DNA of 17,425 nucleotides from CBDCME01 sp965218865 (GTDB lineage Bacteria; Pseudomonadota; Alphaproteobacteria; JAAXGF01), in NCBI GenBank assembly GCA_965218865.1, contig CBDCME010000025.1, positions 1 through 17,425 of the forward strand, in the 5' to 3' direction. Under the pieces are notes generated by a model. The model ran no database searches. It was not told the origin of the DNA and saw nothing but the letters and a program-made list of their open reading frames with translations. Each line of letters opens with the position of its first letter. Within the stretch, counting starts at the first letter, position 1. Positions 1 to 7,453 of this stretch are shown here, piece by piece. Made by a program: the position numbers and the translations under genes.

Positions 1-449
1 AATTCGGCCCTAATCGGACACGTAATGTCGTGTTTTCGTCTCGCTGATGGGGAAGTAGAGCGGGCGCAGTCAAGCAGACAATACACCCGGCAAGGACATA
101 GCGGTTCATTTCCCGGAAGGTCTGGTGTTGGCTAATTCTCCCCGTTTCGAGAGGGTGACGGCAACGACCGAAAGGTCTCCCAGACTGGGCATTGTCCCAC
201 GTTTTGGCGGGAATTTTTTGGCACTGGAGATGGCACCGGAGGGAGAAGGAGGAAGCCGTGCGGAACAAGATGGACGAGGCGGGAACCGAGGCTTAGCGAC
301 GCGTCTCATGGCTTGCCGGAGTAAGTGACGCTGGTGCCGCGCAGCGGCGTTGGTTAGGCTCCGATCGCCCGATGGCGAAGGGGCGCGTGGTGGGGATTTT
401 GCGAGGCGAATTCGCGTCACGGACCAGGGAACAATTTCTGGACGAAGAG
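1..449. other. Leader stretch with no supported gene
   Basis: I see no convincing coding region here. Open frames exist on both strands (for example 125-328 on + and 106-420 on -), but their products are rich in Arg, Pro, Ser and Gly, overlap each other in antisense, and match nothing I recognise. The stretch has small stem-loop potential: a GAAA tetraloop hairpin with a GACC/GGTC stem at 166-177, and a TGGG/CCCA stem at 186-199. I looked for a PqqA-type peptide (Glu-x3-Tyr) ahead of pqqB and found none: Tyr codons are almost absent on the + strand here. No tRNA, riboswitch consensus or clear promoter is visible. Confidence 0.5.
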
Positions 450-1376
450 ATGCTTGACATCCTGGTGCTCGGGTCGGCGGCGGGGGGTGGGTTTCCGCAG
501 TGGAATTGTGGCTGTGGGAACTGTCGGCGGGCCCGGGCCGGGGATCCGGCGGCGCGGGCGCGGACGCAAGCGTCGTTGGCGGTTCGGGGGCCGGGCGGGG
601 ATTGGTTTTTGCTCAACGCGGCGCCGGATCTGAGGCAGCAGATCGCGGAGAATTCGGCGCTCCATCCGCGCGGGGGCGGGCGCGACAGTCCGATTGGCGG
701 GGTCGTGCTCAGCAATGCGGAGGTCGATCATGTCGGCGGTCTCTTGCACCTGCGGGAGCGGCAGGCGCTGGTGCTTTACGCGACGAAGAAGGTCCACGCG
801 GCGTTGGCTGCGAATCCCATATTCGGGGCTCTCGATCCAAGCGTTGTCGCGCGGCGCGATCTGCCGTTGGGGGAGGCGGTGCCATTGGCGGCGGCGGACG
901 GGGCCGGGCTGGTGGTCGAGGCGTTTCCGGTGCCGGGCAAGGTGCCCCTTTACCTTGAAGACGAGTCGGCCGGGCCGGATTATGGGACTTCGGCCGAGGA
1001 TACGGTGGCGCTGGCGCTATCGGTGCCCGGCGGCGGGGCCTCGTTCTTTTTCATACCGGGATGCGCCCACCTCTATTCCGACCTAGCGGAACGAATTCGG
1101 GGTGCTTCGCTGGTGTTTTTCGACGGCACCTTGTGGCGCGACGACGAGTTGATCGTCGCCGGGGTCGGGGCCAAGACGGGGCGACGGATGGGGCATATGA
1201 GCATTTCGGGCGACGACGGCGCCATCGCCGGTTTCGCCGAGTTGGGGGTGCGGCGCAAAATCTTCATTCATCTCAACAATACCAACCCGGTCCTGCTGGA
1301 CGATTCGGCGGAGCGCGCCGCGGTCGAGGACGCGGGCTGGGAGGTTGCTTACGACGGCATGGCCATTTCGTTTTGA
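450..1376 (+). CDS. pqqB: Pyrroloquinoline quinone biosynthesis protein PqqB
   Basis: This 308-residue metallo-beta-lactamase-fold protein belongs to the PqqB family, which takes part in cytoplasmic maturation of the PQQ cofactor. PqqB is thought to act as an oxygenase or hydrolase on a PqqA-derived intermediate and is often non-essential. The N-terminus has the family hallmark LGSAAGGGFPQWNC followed by Cys20, Cys22 and Cys25 (CxCxxC zinc site). NAEVDHVGG at 89-97 and the late blocks FFDGTLWRDDE and HLNNTNPVLL are also typical. I chose the ATG at 450 because the family consensus begins there; the frame is open back to an ATG at 372, but those 26 residues do not look like PqqB. The 3' end overlaps the convergent ppd by 28 bp. 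No pqqA, C, D or E is present in the window, and codons lean strongly to G-ending forms, unlike the neighbours. Confidence 0.95.
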   Translation: MLDILVLGSAAGGGFPQWNCGCGNCRRARAGDPAARARTQASLAVRGPGGDWFLLNAAPDLRQQIAENSALHPRGGGRDSPIGGVVLSNAEVDHVGGLLHLRERQALVLYATKKVHAALAANPIFGALDPSVVARRDLPLGEAVPLAAADGAGLVVEAFPVPGKVPLYLEDESAGPDYGTSAEDTVALALSVPGGGASFFFIPGCAHLYSDLAERIRGASLVFFDGTLWRDDELIVAGVGAKTGRRMGHMSISGDDGAIAGFAELGVRRKIFIHLNNTNPVLLDDSAERAAVEDAGWEVAYDGMAISF

Positions 1377-2518
1377 GGAACGGGAGAACCCAGGAAATCG
1401 CGAAACCGGCGGGCCACCTCGGAGGGTTTGATCTTCGGCCGGCCGAGGTTCGCGAGGCTGCCGGGGCGAATGCGGAGGTGGATCATATGCGGGCCGGGGG
1501 TTCGAAAGGCTTCCCCCAGGGCGGTCGCGAAATCGTCCAGACCGGCCGCGGAGACGCAGACCCGGTAGCCGCAGGCGAGGGCGACGCGGGCGAAATCGAC
1601 GCTGGCCGAGACCGTCGCTTGGCCCCCGGTCGAATCGTGGACGCCGTTGTCGAGCAGGACGTGGACGAGGTTTTCGGGGCCGTGGGCGCCGATCGTCGCC
1701 ATTGTTCCCATTTTCATCAGCGCCGCGCCGTCGCCGTCGATCACCACCACCGGGCGGCGGACGTTGAGCGCGACCCCCAGTCCCATGGCGCTGGCGCAGC
1801 CCATCGAGCCGACCTGATAGAGGTGTTGCGGCCGGTCGGCCAAGGTATACAGTTCGCGGCCGCATTTCCCCGTCGTGGCGACGACCGCGGCGGTCTCGGG
1901 AACGGTCTCGACGATTTTTTCGAGGGCGGCGAAACGGGCCGGCCGCTCGCCCGTCCCCGAGCCAACCACGTGGCGGCCGGGCGGGGGTGTCGAGGGCGGC
2001 GATTGCGCTAGAGATTCGGGCGCCACCGTTCCTTTTTCGACGATCAGGGCGTAGGGCAGGGAACTCTCCCTGGTGAATTCGCGGGCTTCGTCCAGGGCCG
2101 GACCGAGGTCCGCCTCGGCGGCGGGAAGGATGCGGTGGGGGATGGCGACGTCGTCCAGCAGCCGGGCCATGATCCGACCCATCAGCTCGTGTTGGGGCTC
2201 GTCGTTGAGACCCGGTTGGCCGCGCCAAGTGACGATCAGGATCGTCGGGATGCGAAAGGACCAGTTCAGGGAGGTGAGCGGATTGATGGTGTTGCCGAGG
2301 CCGGAATTCTGGCACATGACGACCGTTTCACGACCGCCCGACCAGGCTCCGGCGGCGATCGCCACGGCTTCCCCCTCGCTGGCGGCGCCGACGTATTCGG
2401 TGGCGCCGTCGCTGATCACCCGGTTGATGATCGGGGTCAGGAACGAGCACGGCACCCCGGTGTAGAAATCGAACCCCCGGTCCTTCGCCGCGGCCAGAAA
2501 ACAGCCGGCGCCGATCAT
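1349..2518 (-). CDS. ppd: Phosphonopyruvate decarboxylase
   Basis: This 389-residue thiamine-diphosphate enzyme decarboxylates phosphonopyruvate to phosphonoacetaldehyde, the irreversible step that pulls the unfavourable PEP mutase reaction forward. The pyrimidine-domain glutamate lies in SEGEAVAIAAGA (Glu48). The C-terminal half has the ThDP/Mg motif from GDG (262-264) to Asn291 (LLDNGVHDSTGG), typical of the family. Length is normal. The ATG at 2518 sits inside the last copy (reading on the minus strand) of an 18-bp repeat, three bases after an in-frame TAA, and no Shine-Dalgarno sequence is visible. Translation is therefore probably coupled to the upstream pepM or to the mini-ORFs between them. 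The gene ends inside the 3' end of pqqB (convergent overlap). Confidence 0.94.
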   Translation of the reverse strand: MIGAGCFLAAAKDRGFDFYTGVPCSFLTPIINRVISDGATEYVGAASEGEAVAIAAGAWSGGRETVVMCQNSGLGNTINPLTSLNWSFRIPTILIVTWRGQPGLNDEPQHELMGRIMARLLDDVAIPHRILPAAEADLGPALDEAREFTRESSLPYALIVEKGTVAPESLAQSPPSTPPPGRHVVGSGTGERPARFAALEKIVETVPETAAVVATTGKCGRELYTLADRPQHLYQVGSMGCASAMGLGVALNVRRPVVVIDGDGAALMKMGTMATIGAHGPENLVHVLLDNGVHDSTGGQATVSASVDFARVALACGYRVCVSAAGLDDFATALGEAFRTPGPHMIHLRIRPGSLANLGRPKIKPSEVARRFRDFLGSPVPQNEMAMPS

Positions 2519-2581
2519 CGCTTACAGGCCGATCATCGCTTACAGGCCGATCATCGCTTACAGGCCGATCATCGCTTACAG
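2510..2581 (-). repeat. Four perfect 18-bp tandem repeats carrying stop-start codons
   Basis: The + strand unit GCCGATCATCGCTTACAG occurs four times without a mismatch at 2510-2527, 2528-2545, 2546-2563 and 2564-2581. Read on the coding (minus) strand, each unit is CTG TAA GCG ATG ATC GGC. The first unit supplies the last sense codon and stop of pepM; the last supplies the first three codons of ppd. Between them lie three complete mini-ORFs, Met-Ile-Gly-Leu-stop, starting at 2572, 2554 and 2536. All four ATGs share one frame, and each is preceded by TAA-GCG. Because the unit is a multiple of three, copy-number change would leave pepM and ppd intact and change only the number of minicistrons. 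Confidence 0.97.
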
Positions 2582-4321
2582 GAAGTTGCGCGCGCTGGCC
2601 AAGCCGAAGGCGTCGTTGACGTCGAGCCAGTCACCCATGACGTAGACCACGCGCGGCCGCTCACCCTTGGCGATCAAACGGTTGAAGAGGTCCGGCATGC
2701 CGGCGCGGGCGAGGCTGCCGTCGCCTTCCATGGCCGCGATTTCGGCCCGCAACAACTTGGCGCCGCGGGCATTGAACTTGGCCACGCCGATCCACTCGCC
2801 GTGGGCGTCCTGCTCGGCGACCTGGTGGCCGATCCGATCCAAAAGGACCGGAATGTCGTCCGTGTAATCGCGCGAGTGGGGCTGGTTGCAGAGGACAAAA
2901 TCGGGGATGTGTTTGGTCGTCCGCTCCACCGACCGGTCGCTGCGGGTATCGACGGCGATGGCGATGTCGGCGTCGCAGTCGAGCACCAGATCGAGAATGT
3001 AGCCGCGAATCATGATGTCGCCGTAGCAGACAAGGCCATTTTCGCGCAGGGCGTCGAGGGCGCGGGAGAGCGAGGCGACCTCGCCGGTCGCGGCGAAATC
3101 ATCGTTGACGACCTTGCGGACGTTGGCCACGTCGATCGCCTCGTGCTTGTAGCCGCAAACCACGGTGACGTCGCCGACGCCGGCTTCCCCGAGGGTCCGC
3201 ACCAGGCGTGTCAGCAACGGCTCGCCCCGTACGTCGAGCATGCACTTCGGCTTGTCCCTGGTCAGCTCGGCCAACGCCCGTCCCCGCGAGGCCGCGAGGA
3301 CCACGGCGCGGCGGGGCTGGCGCTCGGCCGGAAGGTAGCGCCTTTCCGCCTCGGCCAATTCGGAATTGCCGGCGATCTGAAAAACGTCCTCGAGGCTGGC
3401 GACCCGGCCCTCGACGCCGCCGAGCGCCTGCTCCTGGAAAATCCGCCGGCTGGCGTCGCGCATCGCCGTGATCGAGGCGCGCAGATTGTGGTTGGCCCAG
3501 ATGACGAGCGAAATATTCGCTTGGCGGAAGCGCTCGGTCGGGGTCGCGTGGTACATCGTCGGTACGATGACCAAGGGGGCGCGGTTCGACCATTCGTCGG
3601 CGAAACGGAAGATTTCGTCAGGGGTCGACTGCTTGGAGTGGATCAGGATCCCGTCGGCGCCGGCGGCGTGGTAGGCCTCGGCCCGGCGCAGGGCTTCGTC
3701 CATGCCAAGACCCGCGATCAACGCCTCGACCCGGGCGATGATGCTGAAATCGTCGTCGAGTTGGGTGTCCTTGCCGGCCTTGATCTTGCCGCAGAACTCG
3801 GCGGCGTTGGCGAGCCGTTGTTGACACTCGACGAAGGAGTTCGACTTTGGAAACGTCTTGTCCTCGATGCACACGGCGGCGATATCGCGTTGGCACAGCT
3901 TGCGCACGAGGCGCCGGAAGTTGTTGAAGTCGCCGTATCCGGTATCGCCGTCGAGCAGGATCGGAATCGAAGTCGCGTCGGCCATGAACTCGAGGGCCTC
4001 GATGACTTGGGTCCACGAGGCCTCGTTGCGGTCGCGGATGCCGAGCGCCGCCGACATCGCCAGACCCGAGGCCCAAATCGCCGGAAAGCCGGCTTCCTCG
4101 ACGATTCGCGCCGACAATCCGTTGTGTGCTTCCATCACGAAGCCGAGCTCGGGTGTCGTCAGGAGATCCCGAAAACGGGCGCATTTCGTTTGCTCCGGCG
4201 GGGCGCTCGCGGTGGTTCCGATCGGTTCGGCGAGATCCAGGCGCGTGACCGGGGTTTCCGTCTTAGGGTCGCGGATTTCCGCCGCCGAGGATGCCGCCGG
4301 GGTCCTCCCGCATGGGCTCAC
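2576..4321 (-). CDS. pepM: Phosphoenolpyruvate mutase fused to a nucleotidyltransferase
   Basis: This 581-residue fusion makes the C-P bond. Residues about 45-330 are a PEP mutase of the isocitrate-lyase superfamily: MEAHNGLSA at 63-71, DGDTGYGDF at 124-132, and the diagnostic EDK-x5-NS motif at 153-162 that separates mutases from lyases and hydrolases. Residues about 337-581 are a sugar-phosphate or choline-phosphate nucleotidyltransferase-like domain: VLAASRGRALAELT near 341, PKCMLD near 358, CYGDIMIR at 432-439, and GDWLDVNDAF near 563. Related PntC-type enzymes activate 2-aminoethylphosphonate or phosphocholine with CTP; the substrate here is inference. Translation probably begins at a GTG (4321) overlapping the folB stop as GTGA. 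No better in-frame start follows, so the protein has about 40 residues more than usual before the mutase core. ppd follows after the 18-bp repeats. Confidence 0.93.
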   Translation of the reverse strand: MSPCGRTPAASSAAEIRDPKTETPVTRLDLAEPIGTTASAPPEQTKCARFRDLLTTPELGFVMEAHNGLSARIVEEAGFPAIWASGLAMSAALGIRDRNEASWTQVIEALEFMADATSIPILLDGDTGYGDFNNFRRLVRKLCQRDIAAVCIEDKTFPKSNSFVECQQRLANAAEFCGKIKAGKDTQLDDDFSIIARVEALIAGLGMDEALRRAEAYHAAGADGILIHSKQSTPDEIFRFADEWSNRAPLVIVPTMYHATPTERFRQANISLVIWANHNLRASITAMRDASRRIFQEQALGGVEGRVASLEDVFQIAGNSELAEAERRYLPAERQPRRAVVLAASRGRALAELTRDKPKCMLDVRGEPLLTRLVRTLGEAGVGDVTVVCGYKHEAIDVANVRKVVNDDFAATGEVASLSRALDALRENGLVCYGDIMIRGYILDLVLDCDADIAIAVDTRSDRSVERTTKHIPDFVLCNQPHSRDYTDDIPVLLDRIGHQVAEQDAHGEWIGVAKFNARGAKLLRAEIAAMEGDGSLARAGMPDLFNRLIAKGERPRVVYVMGDWLDVNDAFGLASARNFL

Positions 4322-4773
4322 GGTCCGCCCCCATCGAGCAGACGAAGGGGTTGGCAGCTTCCCGCCGCCGATCCGGGACGCCTGCGCTCGATCTCGATGC
4401 CGACGCTCGCGGACTCGGCGATAACGTCCAATTTTTCGATCCGAACCCGGGCCACGAGGATGTGTTCGTCACCCAAACACCCTTCCGCGGTGCGCTCGGC
4501 CAGGGTCTCGATGAGGTTGATATGTCCCTCCGCGACAAGAGATTTCACCAGATCGACGATCGATTCGTAGCTGACCACGGCGGCGACGTCGTCTCCTCGT
4601 CCGGCGCCCTCGTCACGGACCAAGAGTTCGACGTTGACCCGCACCCGCTGGCGCCGGTGGCGCTCGTGCGCGTACACCCCGATCTTGCAGGCAAGCATCA
4701 GGTCCTTGACAAACATGCGGTAAGTCGGCGTTTCCGCCGCCACCGCGTTGGGCACCGCGACAGATTGTTCCAT
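4318..4773 (-). CDS. folB: Dihydroneopterin aldolase (FolB/FolX family)
   Basis: This 151-residue protein is of the dihydroneopterin aldolase fold, which in folate synthesis cleaves 7,8-dihydroneopterin to 6-hydroxymethyldihydropterin and glycolaldehyde. The N-terminal block FVKDLMLACKIGVYAHER, the central VVSYESIVDLV, the Glu in NLIETLAER (about 89) and a candidate catalytic Lys114 in RIEKLDV fit the family. The usual Lys-Pro at that position is Lys-Leu here, so pterin activity is likely but not certain. A GGAG lies six bases before the ATG at 4773. A later start at Met20 is possible. The stop overlaps the GTG start of pepM (GTGA), and the ATPase gene of the transporter ends 51 bp upstream. 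Why a pterin enzyme is coupled to phosphonate synthesis is not evident. Confidence 0.87.
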   Translation of the reverse strand: MEQSVAVPNAVAAETPTYRMFVKDLMLACKIGVYAHERHRRQRVRVNVELLVRDEGAGRGDDVAAVVSYESIVDLVKSLVAEGHINLIETLAERTAEGCLGDEHILVARVRIEKLDVIAESASVGIEIERRRPGSAAGSCQPLRLLDGGGP

Positions 4774-4824
4774 GGCATGCTCCGCCGCGGCGTATCCCGC
4801 GCGCGGTAGACGGAAACTAGCAAA

Positions 4825-5616
4825 TCACCGCCGTGGGAGCAAACCGCGCGTGGGTTCCCAAGGAACGACGTAAATCTCCCCGTCTCGTTTGCCGAAGACG
4901 GCGCGGATGCCGTAGGCCTGGGCCAACGTCTTGGTGGTGAGGATGTCGGCGGGGGGACCGGAAACCATGACTTTGCCGTCGTGGAGAAGCGCCAGACGAT
5001 CGCAAAACCGGGCCGCCAGGGTGAGGTCGTGCATGACGACGACAACGGCGCCGCCAGCCCGCGCCATGGCACGCAACAGTTCTAGGATCCTTAGCTGGTG
5101 CTCGGGATCGAGGGCGGCGATCGGCTCGTCGGCCAAGAGAATCCGTGGTTCGCTTGCCAAGGCACGGGCGATCATGGCCCGGGCCCGCTCGCCCGCCGAG
5201 AGCGAGGTCACCGTCCGAGCCGCGAATTGGGTCACGTCGGCGGCCGCCATTGCCCGTGCGATCGCGGCGCTATCAGTCGTGCTCAAACGTTGCCTAGGTA
5301 CGAGGTGGGGAAGGCGTCCAAGCTCCACCAGACGTTCGACCGCGAGCGGCCAATGGCAATGGGCTCCCTGGGCGACGTAGGCGAGGCGGCGGGCGAGGCG
5401 GCGTCGGTCGGCGTGCCGCAGGGGGGAGCCGTCGAGGCTCACCTCGCCACTGTCGGGGGCTTGCAGTCCCGCGAGCACCCGCAACAGGGTCGTCTTGCCG
5501 GCGCCGTTCGGACCGATGAGGCCAACCATTTCGCCCTTCGCGACGCCAAAGCCGACCTTGTCCAGGATCATGCGTCCGCCGAGATGGACGGTCGCTTCGC
5601 GCGCTTCCAAGAGCAT
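4825..5616 (-). CDS. Iron-complex/cobalamin-type ABC transporter ATPase
   Basis: This 263-residue ATP-binding subunit is of the FecE/BtuD/HmuV family and powers import of a metal chelate through the FecCD-like permease encoded just upstream. Walker A is GPNGAGKT (35-42), the Q-loop Gln83, the signature LSAGE (139-143), Walker B ILLADE (159-164) and the switch His196 in VVMHDLT. Every catalytic motif is intact. The ATG at 5616 shares one base with the permease stop (TGATG), which fixes the start and indicates translational coupling; a longer open frame upstream is only a shadow of the permease gene. Whether the cargo is a siderophore, haem or cobalamin cannot be read from the sequence. Confidence 0.93.
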   Translation of the reverse strand: MLLEAREATVHLGGRMILDKVGFGVAKGEMVGLIGPNGAGKTTLLRVLAGLQAPDSGEVSLDGSPLRHADRRRLARRLAYVAQGAHCHWPLAVERLVELGRLPHLVPRQRLSTTDSAAIARAMAAADVTQFAARTVTSLSAGERARAMIARALASEPRILLADEPIAALDPEHQLRILELLRAMARAGGAVVVVMHDLTLAARFCDRLALLHDGKVMVSGPPADILTTKTLAQAYGIRAVFGKRDGEIYVVPWEPTRGLLPRR

Positions 5617-6629
5617 CAGGTCATCAGCCTCCGGGTACGCACGACCAGGGCCAGGAAAAACGGCGCCCCGACCAAGGCCGTCACGACCCCGAGCTTGAGT
5701 TCCGGACCGGTCGTGATCAAACGGACCGCGATGTCGGCGGCGAGAACCAGCACGGCGCCGCCGAGGGCGCTGCTGACCAACAATCGGCTCGGTTGGTAGC
5801 CGACCAGCGGTCGCAGGATGTGGGGGACGACCAGACCAACGAACCCAATTCCGCCGCTGACGGAAACCGCCGCCCCGACCGCCATCGCGGTTCCCAGGAT
5901 CGCGCGCAGGCGTACGGTCGCGAGATTGAAGCCCAGGGTTTGGGCGGTATCCTCGCCGAGCGACAGCGCGTCGAGGGGACGGCCGAGGGTTAAGAGAAGG
6001 ATCCAGCCCGCGATTATGGGTCCGGTGGCGAGATGGACGTGCTCGAAACTGCGGTCGGCGAGGGACCCCAGGAGCCAAAAGAAAATCTCGTAGGCGGCGT
6101 AGGGGTTGGGCGCCAGGTTCAGGGCCAGGGTGGTCAAGGCGCCGGCCAGACTGCTGATCGCGACGCCGGCGAGAATGAGCGTCAGAATTCCGGTTTCGCG
6201 TCCGGCCAGGAGGTATATCAGGATGACGGCGACGAGGGCGCCGGTCATGCCGCCAATGGGAAGAGCCAGGGGGAAGAGCGCCGAAAGCCCGGTATAGAAA
6301 ACGACGACCGCGCCGAAGGCGGCGGCGCCGGATACCCCGATGACGCCCGGTTCCGCCAGGGGGTTGCGCAGAAGTCCCTGCAAGACCGCCCCGGACAGAC
6401 CGAGGGTGGCGCCGACCATGATTCCCAGGAGCGCCCGCGGCAGGCGCAGCTCGCGTAAGACCAGGGCCGCGGTCGACGGATCCTCGGCGAACAACTGGGA
6501 AACGGCGGCCAGATAGGGCAGGGGTTCGGGACCAACGAGAACGGAAATGGTAAAAAGCACGGCCACCAAAACGCCAAGCCCCGTCAGCAGAGCGAAATCC
6601 GTCGATGTGTCGGCCGCCGTCCCCGTCAT
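5616..6629 (-). CDS. FecCD/BtuC-family ABC transporter permease
   Basis: This 337-residue polytopic inner-membrane protein forms the channel of the importer. It shows the family block RELRLPRALLGIMVGATLGLSG..LQGLLRNPLAEPGVIGVSGAAA, the cytoplasmic coupling segment DALSLGEDTAQTLGFN, and the late GIGFVGLVVPHILRPLVG. About nine or ten hydrophobic segments are visible, as usual for the family. The start at 6629 overlaps the binding-protein stop as ATGA; an in-frame ATG at 6719 lies inside the binding-protein gene and is less likely. Gene order is binding protein, permease, ATPase. Confidence 0.93.
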   Translation of the reverse strand: MTGTAADTSTDFALLTGLGVLVAVLFTISVLVGPEPLPYLAAVSQLFAEDPSTAALVLRELRLPRALLGIMVGATLGLSGAVLQGLLRNPLAEPGVIGVSGAAAFGAVVVFYTGLSALFPLALPIGGMTGALVAVILIYLLAGRETGILTLILAGVAISSLAGALTTLALNLAPNPYAAYEIFFWLLGSLADRSFEHVHLATGPIIAGWILLLTLGRPLDALSLGEDTAQTLGFNLATVRLRAILGTAMAVGAAVSVSGGIGFVGLVVPHILRPLVGYQPSRLLVSSALGGAVLVLAADIAVRLITTGPELKLGVVTALVGAPFFLALVVRTRRLMT

Positions 6630-7453
6630 GGCCTGGCGGCCGCCAGCCTTTCGATCGCCTCGGCGATGAAGGGTCCCCCGCAAACCCAGTATCGAGACGG
6701 TATCGTCACGGTTCCCCACGCCGGCGGCGCCGTCCGCAGCGCGGGATGCCGGAACAGTTGGTGCGCCAGAGCCGGCGTTTCTTCGTACGCAGTGTCGAGG
6801 ACGAGAAGCTCGGGTTCATGGATCACAACGCTTTCAAGGGGTAGGTTCGCGTTACCCGAAAGGCCGAGAAGCGCCGCCAAATTGGCGTAGCCGGCGCGGT
6901 TCAGGGCCGCGTCGATCAGGGTTCCTCGGCCGGCGCTGGCGCCGTTGGCGCTGTAGACCGCGGCCACCGGGCGGACAGCGGCGGTAGCCGGCGGAACAGC
7001 CGCGATCCGTCGGTCCATTTCCACGATCAAGCTCTCGCCGCGCGCTGGCTCCCCGAGAGCTCTGGCCAGGCGCCGTATTTGGGCCCGCACACCGGCGAGA
7101 TTCTCGGGTTCGTCGAGGTCGAGCACGTCGATCCCGAAACTCGCCAGGACCGCGACCGTGGGGCGGGTCGTGAAACGGCCGGCAACGACCAGGTCGGGAC
7201 GTTGAACGAGGACCTCCTCGGCGCCGCCATGATTGATCCGGTGATCCGCGACCCGTTCGGAGACGTAGGAAACATTCGGGTCCAGGGCGAGATGGGTAAG
7301 CGAGGCGATCCGCTCCTTGTCTGCGAGGAGCACGACAAGCTGATCGGCGCAAAGGTTGAGGGAGACGATTCGTTCGGGTTTGGCCGCCACGGTCGAAACA
7401 CCGCCGAAAACCGCCGCCGCGATCATGGCGTAGCGCCAGCCGCGACCGGGCAT
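6626..7453 (-). CDS. Periplasmic substrate-binding protein (BtuF/FepB-like)
   Basis: This 275-residue class III (helical-backbone) solute-binding protein feeds the importer. Residues 1-24 form a signal peptide (MPGRGWRY, hydrophobic core, cleavage probably after STVAA). The mature protein opens with KPERIVSLNLCADQL, typical of BtuF-like proteins, and NHGGAEEVLVQRPDLVVAG near 73-91 is the usual first-lobe motif. No lipobox is visible. The ATG at 7453 shares one base with the stop of the upstream unknown gene (TGATG), and the stop overlaps the permease start. Sequence alone does not separate cobalamin from siderophore or haem uptake; I saw no cobalamin riboswitch upstream. Confidence 0.9.
   Translation of the reverse strand: MPGRGWRYAMIAAAVFGGVSTVAAKPERIVSLNLCADQLVVLLADKERIASLTHLALDPNVSYVSERVADHRINHGGAEEVLVQRPDLVVAGRFTTRPTVAVLASFGIDVLDLDEPENLAGVRAQIRRLARALGEPARGESLIVEMDRRIAAVPPATAAVRPVAAVYSANGASAGRGTLIDAALNRAGYANLAALLGLSGNANLPLESVVIHEPELLVLDTAYEETPALAHQLFRHPALRTAPPAWGTVTIPSRYWVCGGPFIAEAIERLAAARP

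Noticed and set aside
220..236. Sigma-54-like TGGCAC element before pqqB
   Set aside because: The second element (TTGC) is missing at the required five-base spacing.
1083..2315. Minus-strand open frame of 410 codons over pqqB and ppd
   Set aside because: Its product is Arg/Pro-rich low-complexity sequence and it crosses two well-supported genes in other frames.
2510..2581. CRISPR-like array
   Set aside because: The 18-bp units are directly adjacent with no spacers, so this is a plain tandem repeat.
2135..4570. Long + strand open frame of 811 codons
   Set aside because: It lies antisense to ppd, pepM and folB, which carry clear catalytic motifs; long antisense frames are expected in GC-rich genes.
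6033..6458. + strand open frame of 141 codons over the permease gene
   Set aside because: It is antisense to transmembrane segments of the FecCD permease; the Gly/Gln/Asp-rich product is a shadow.
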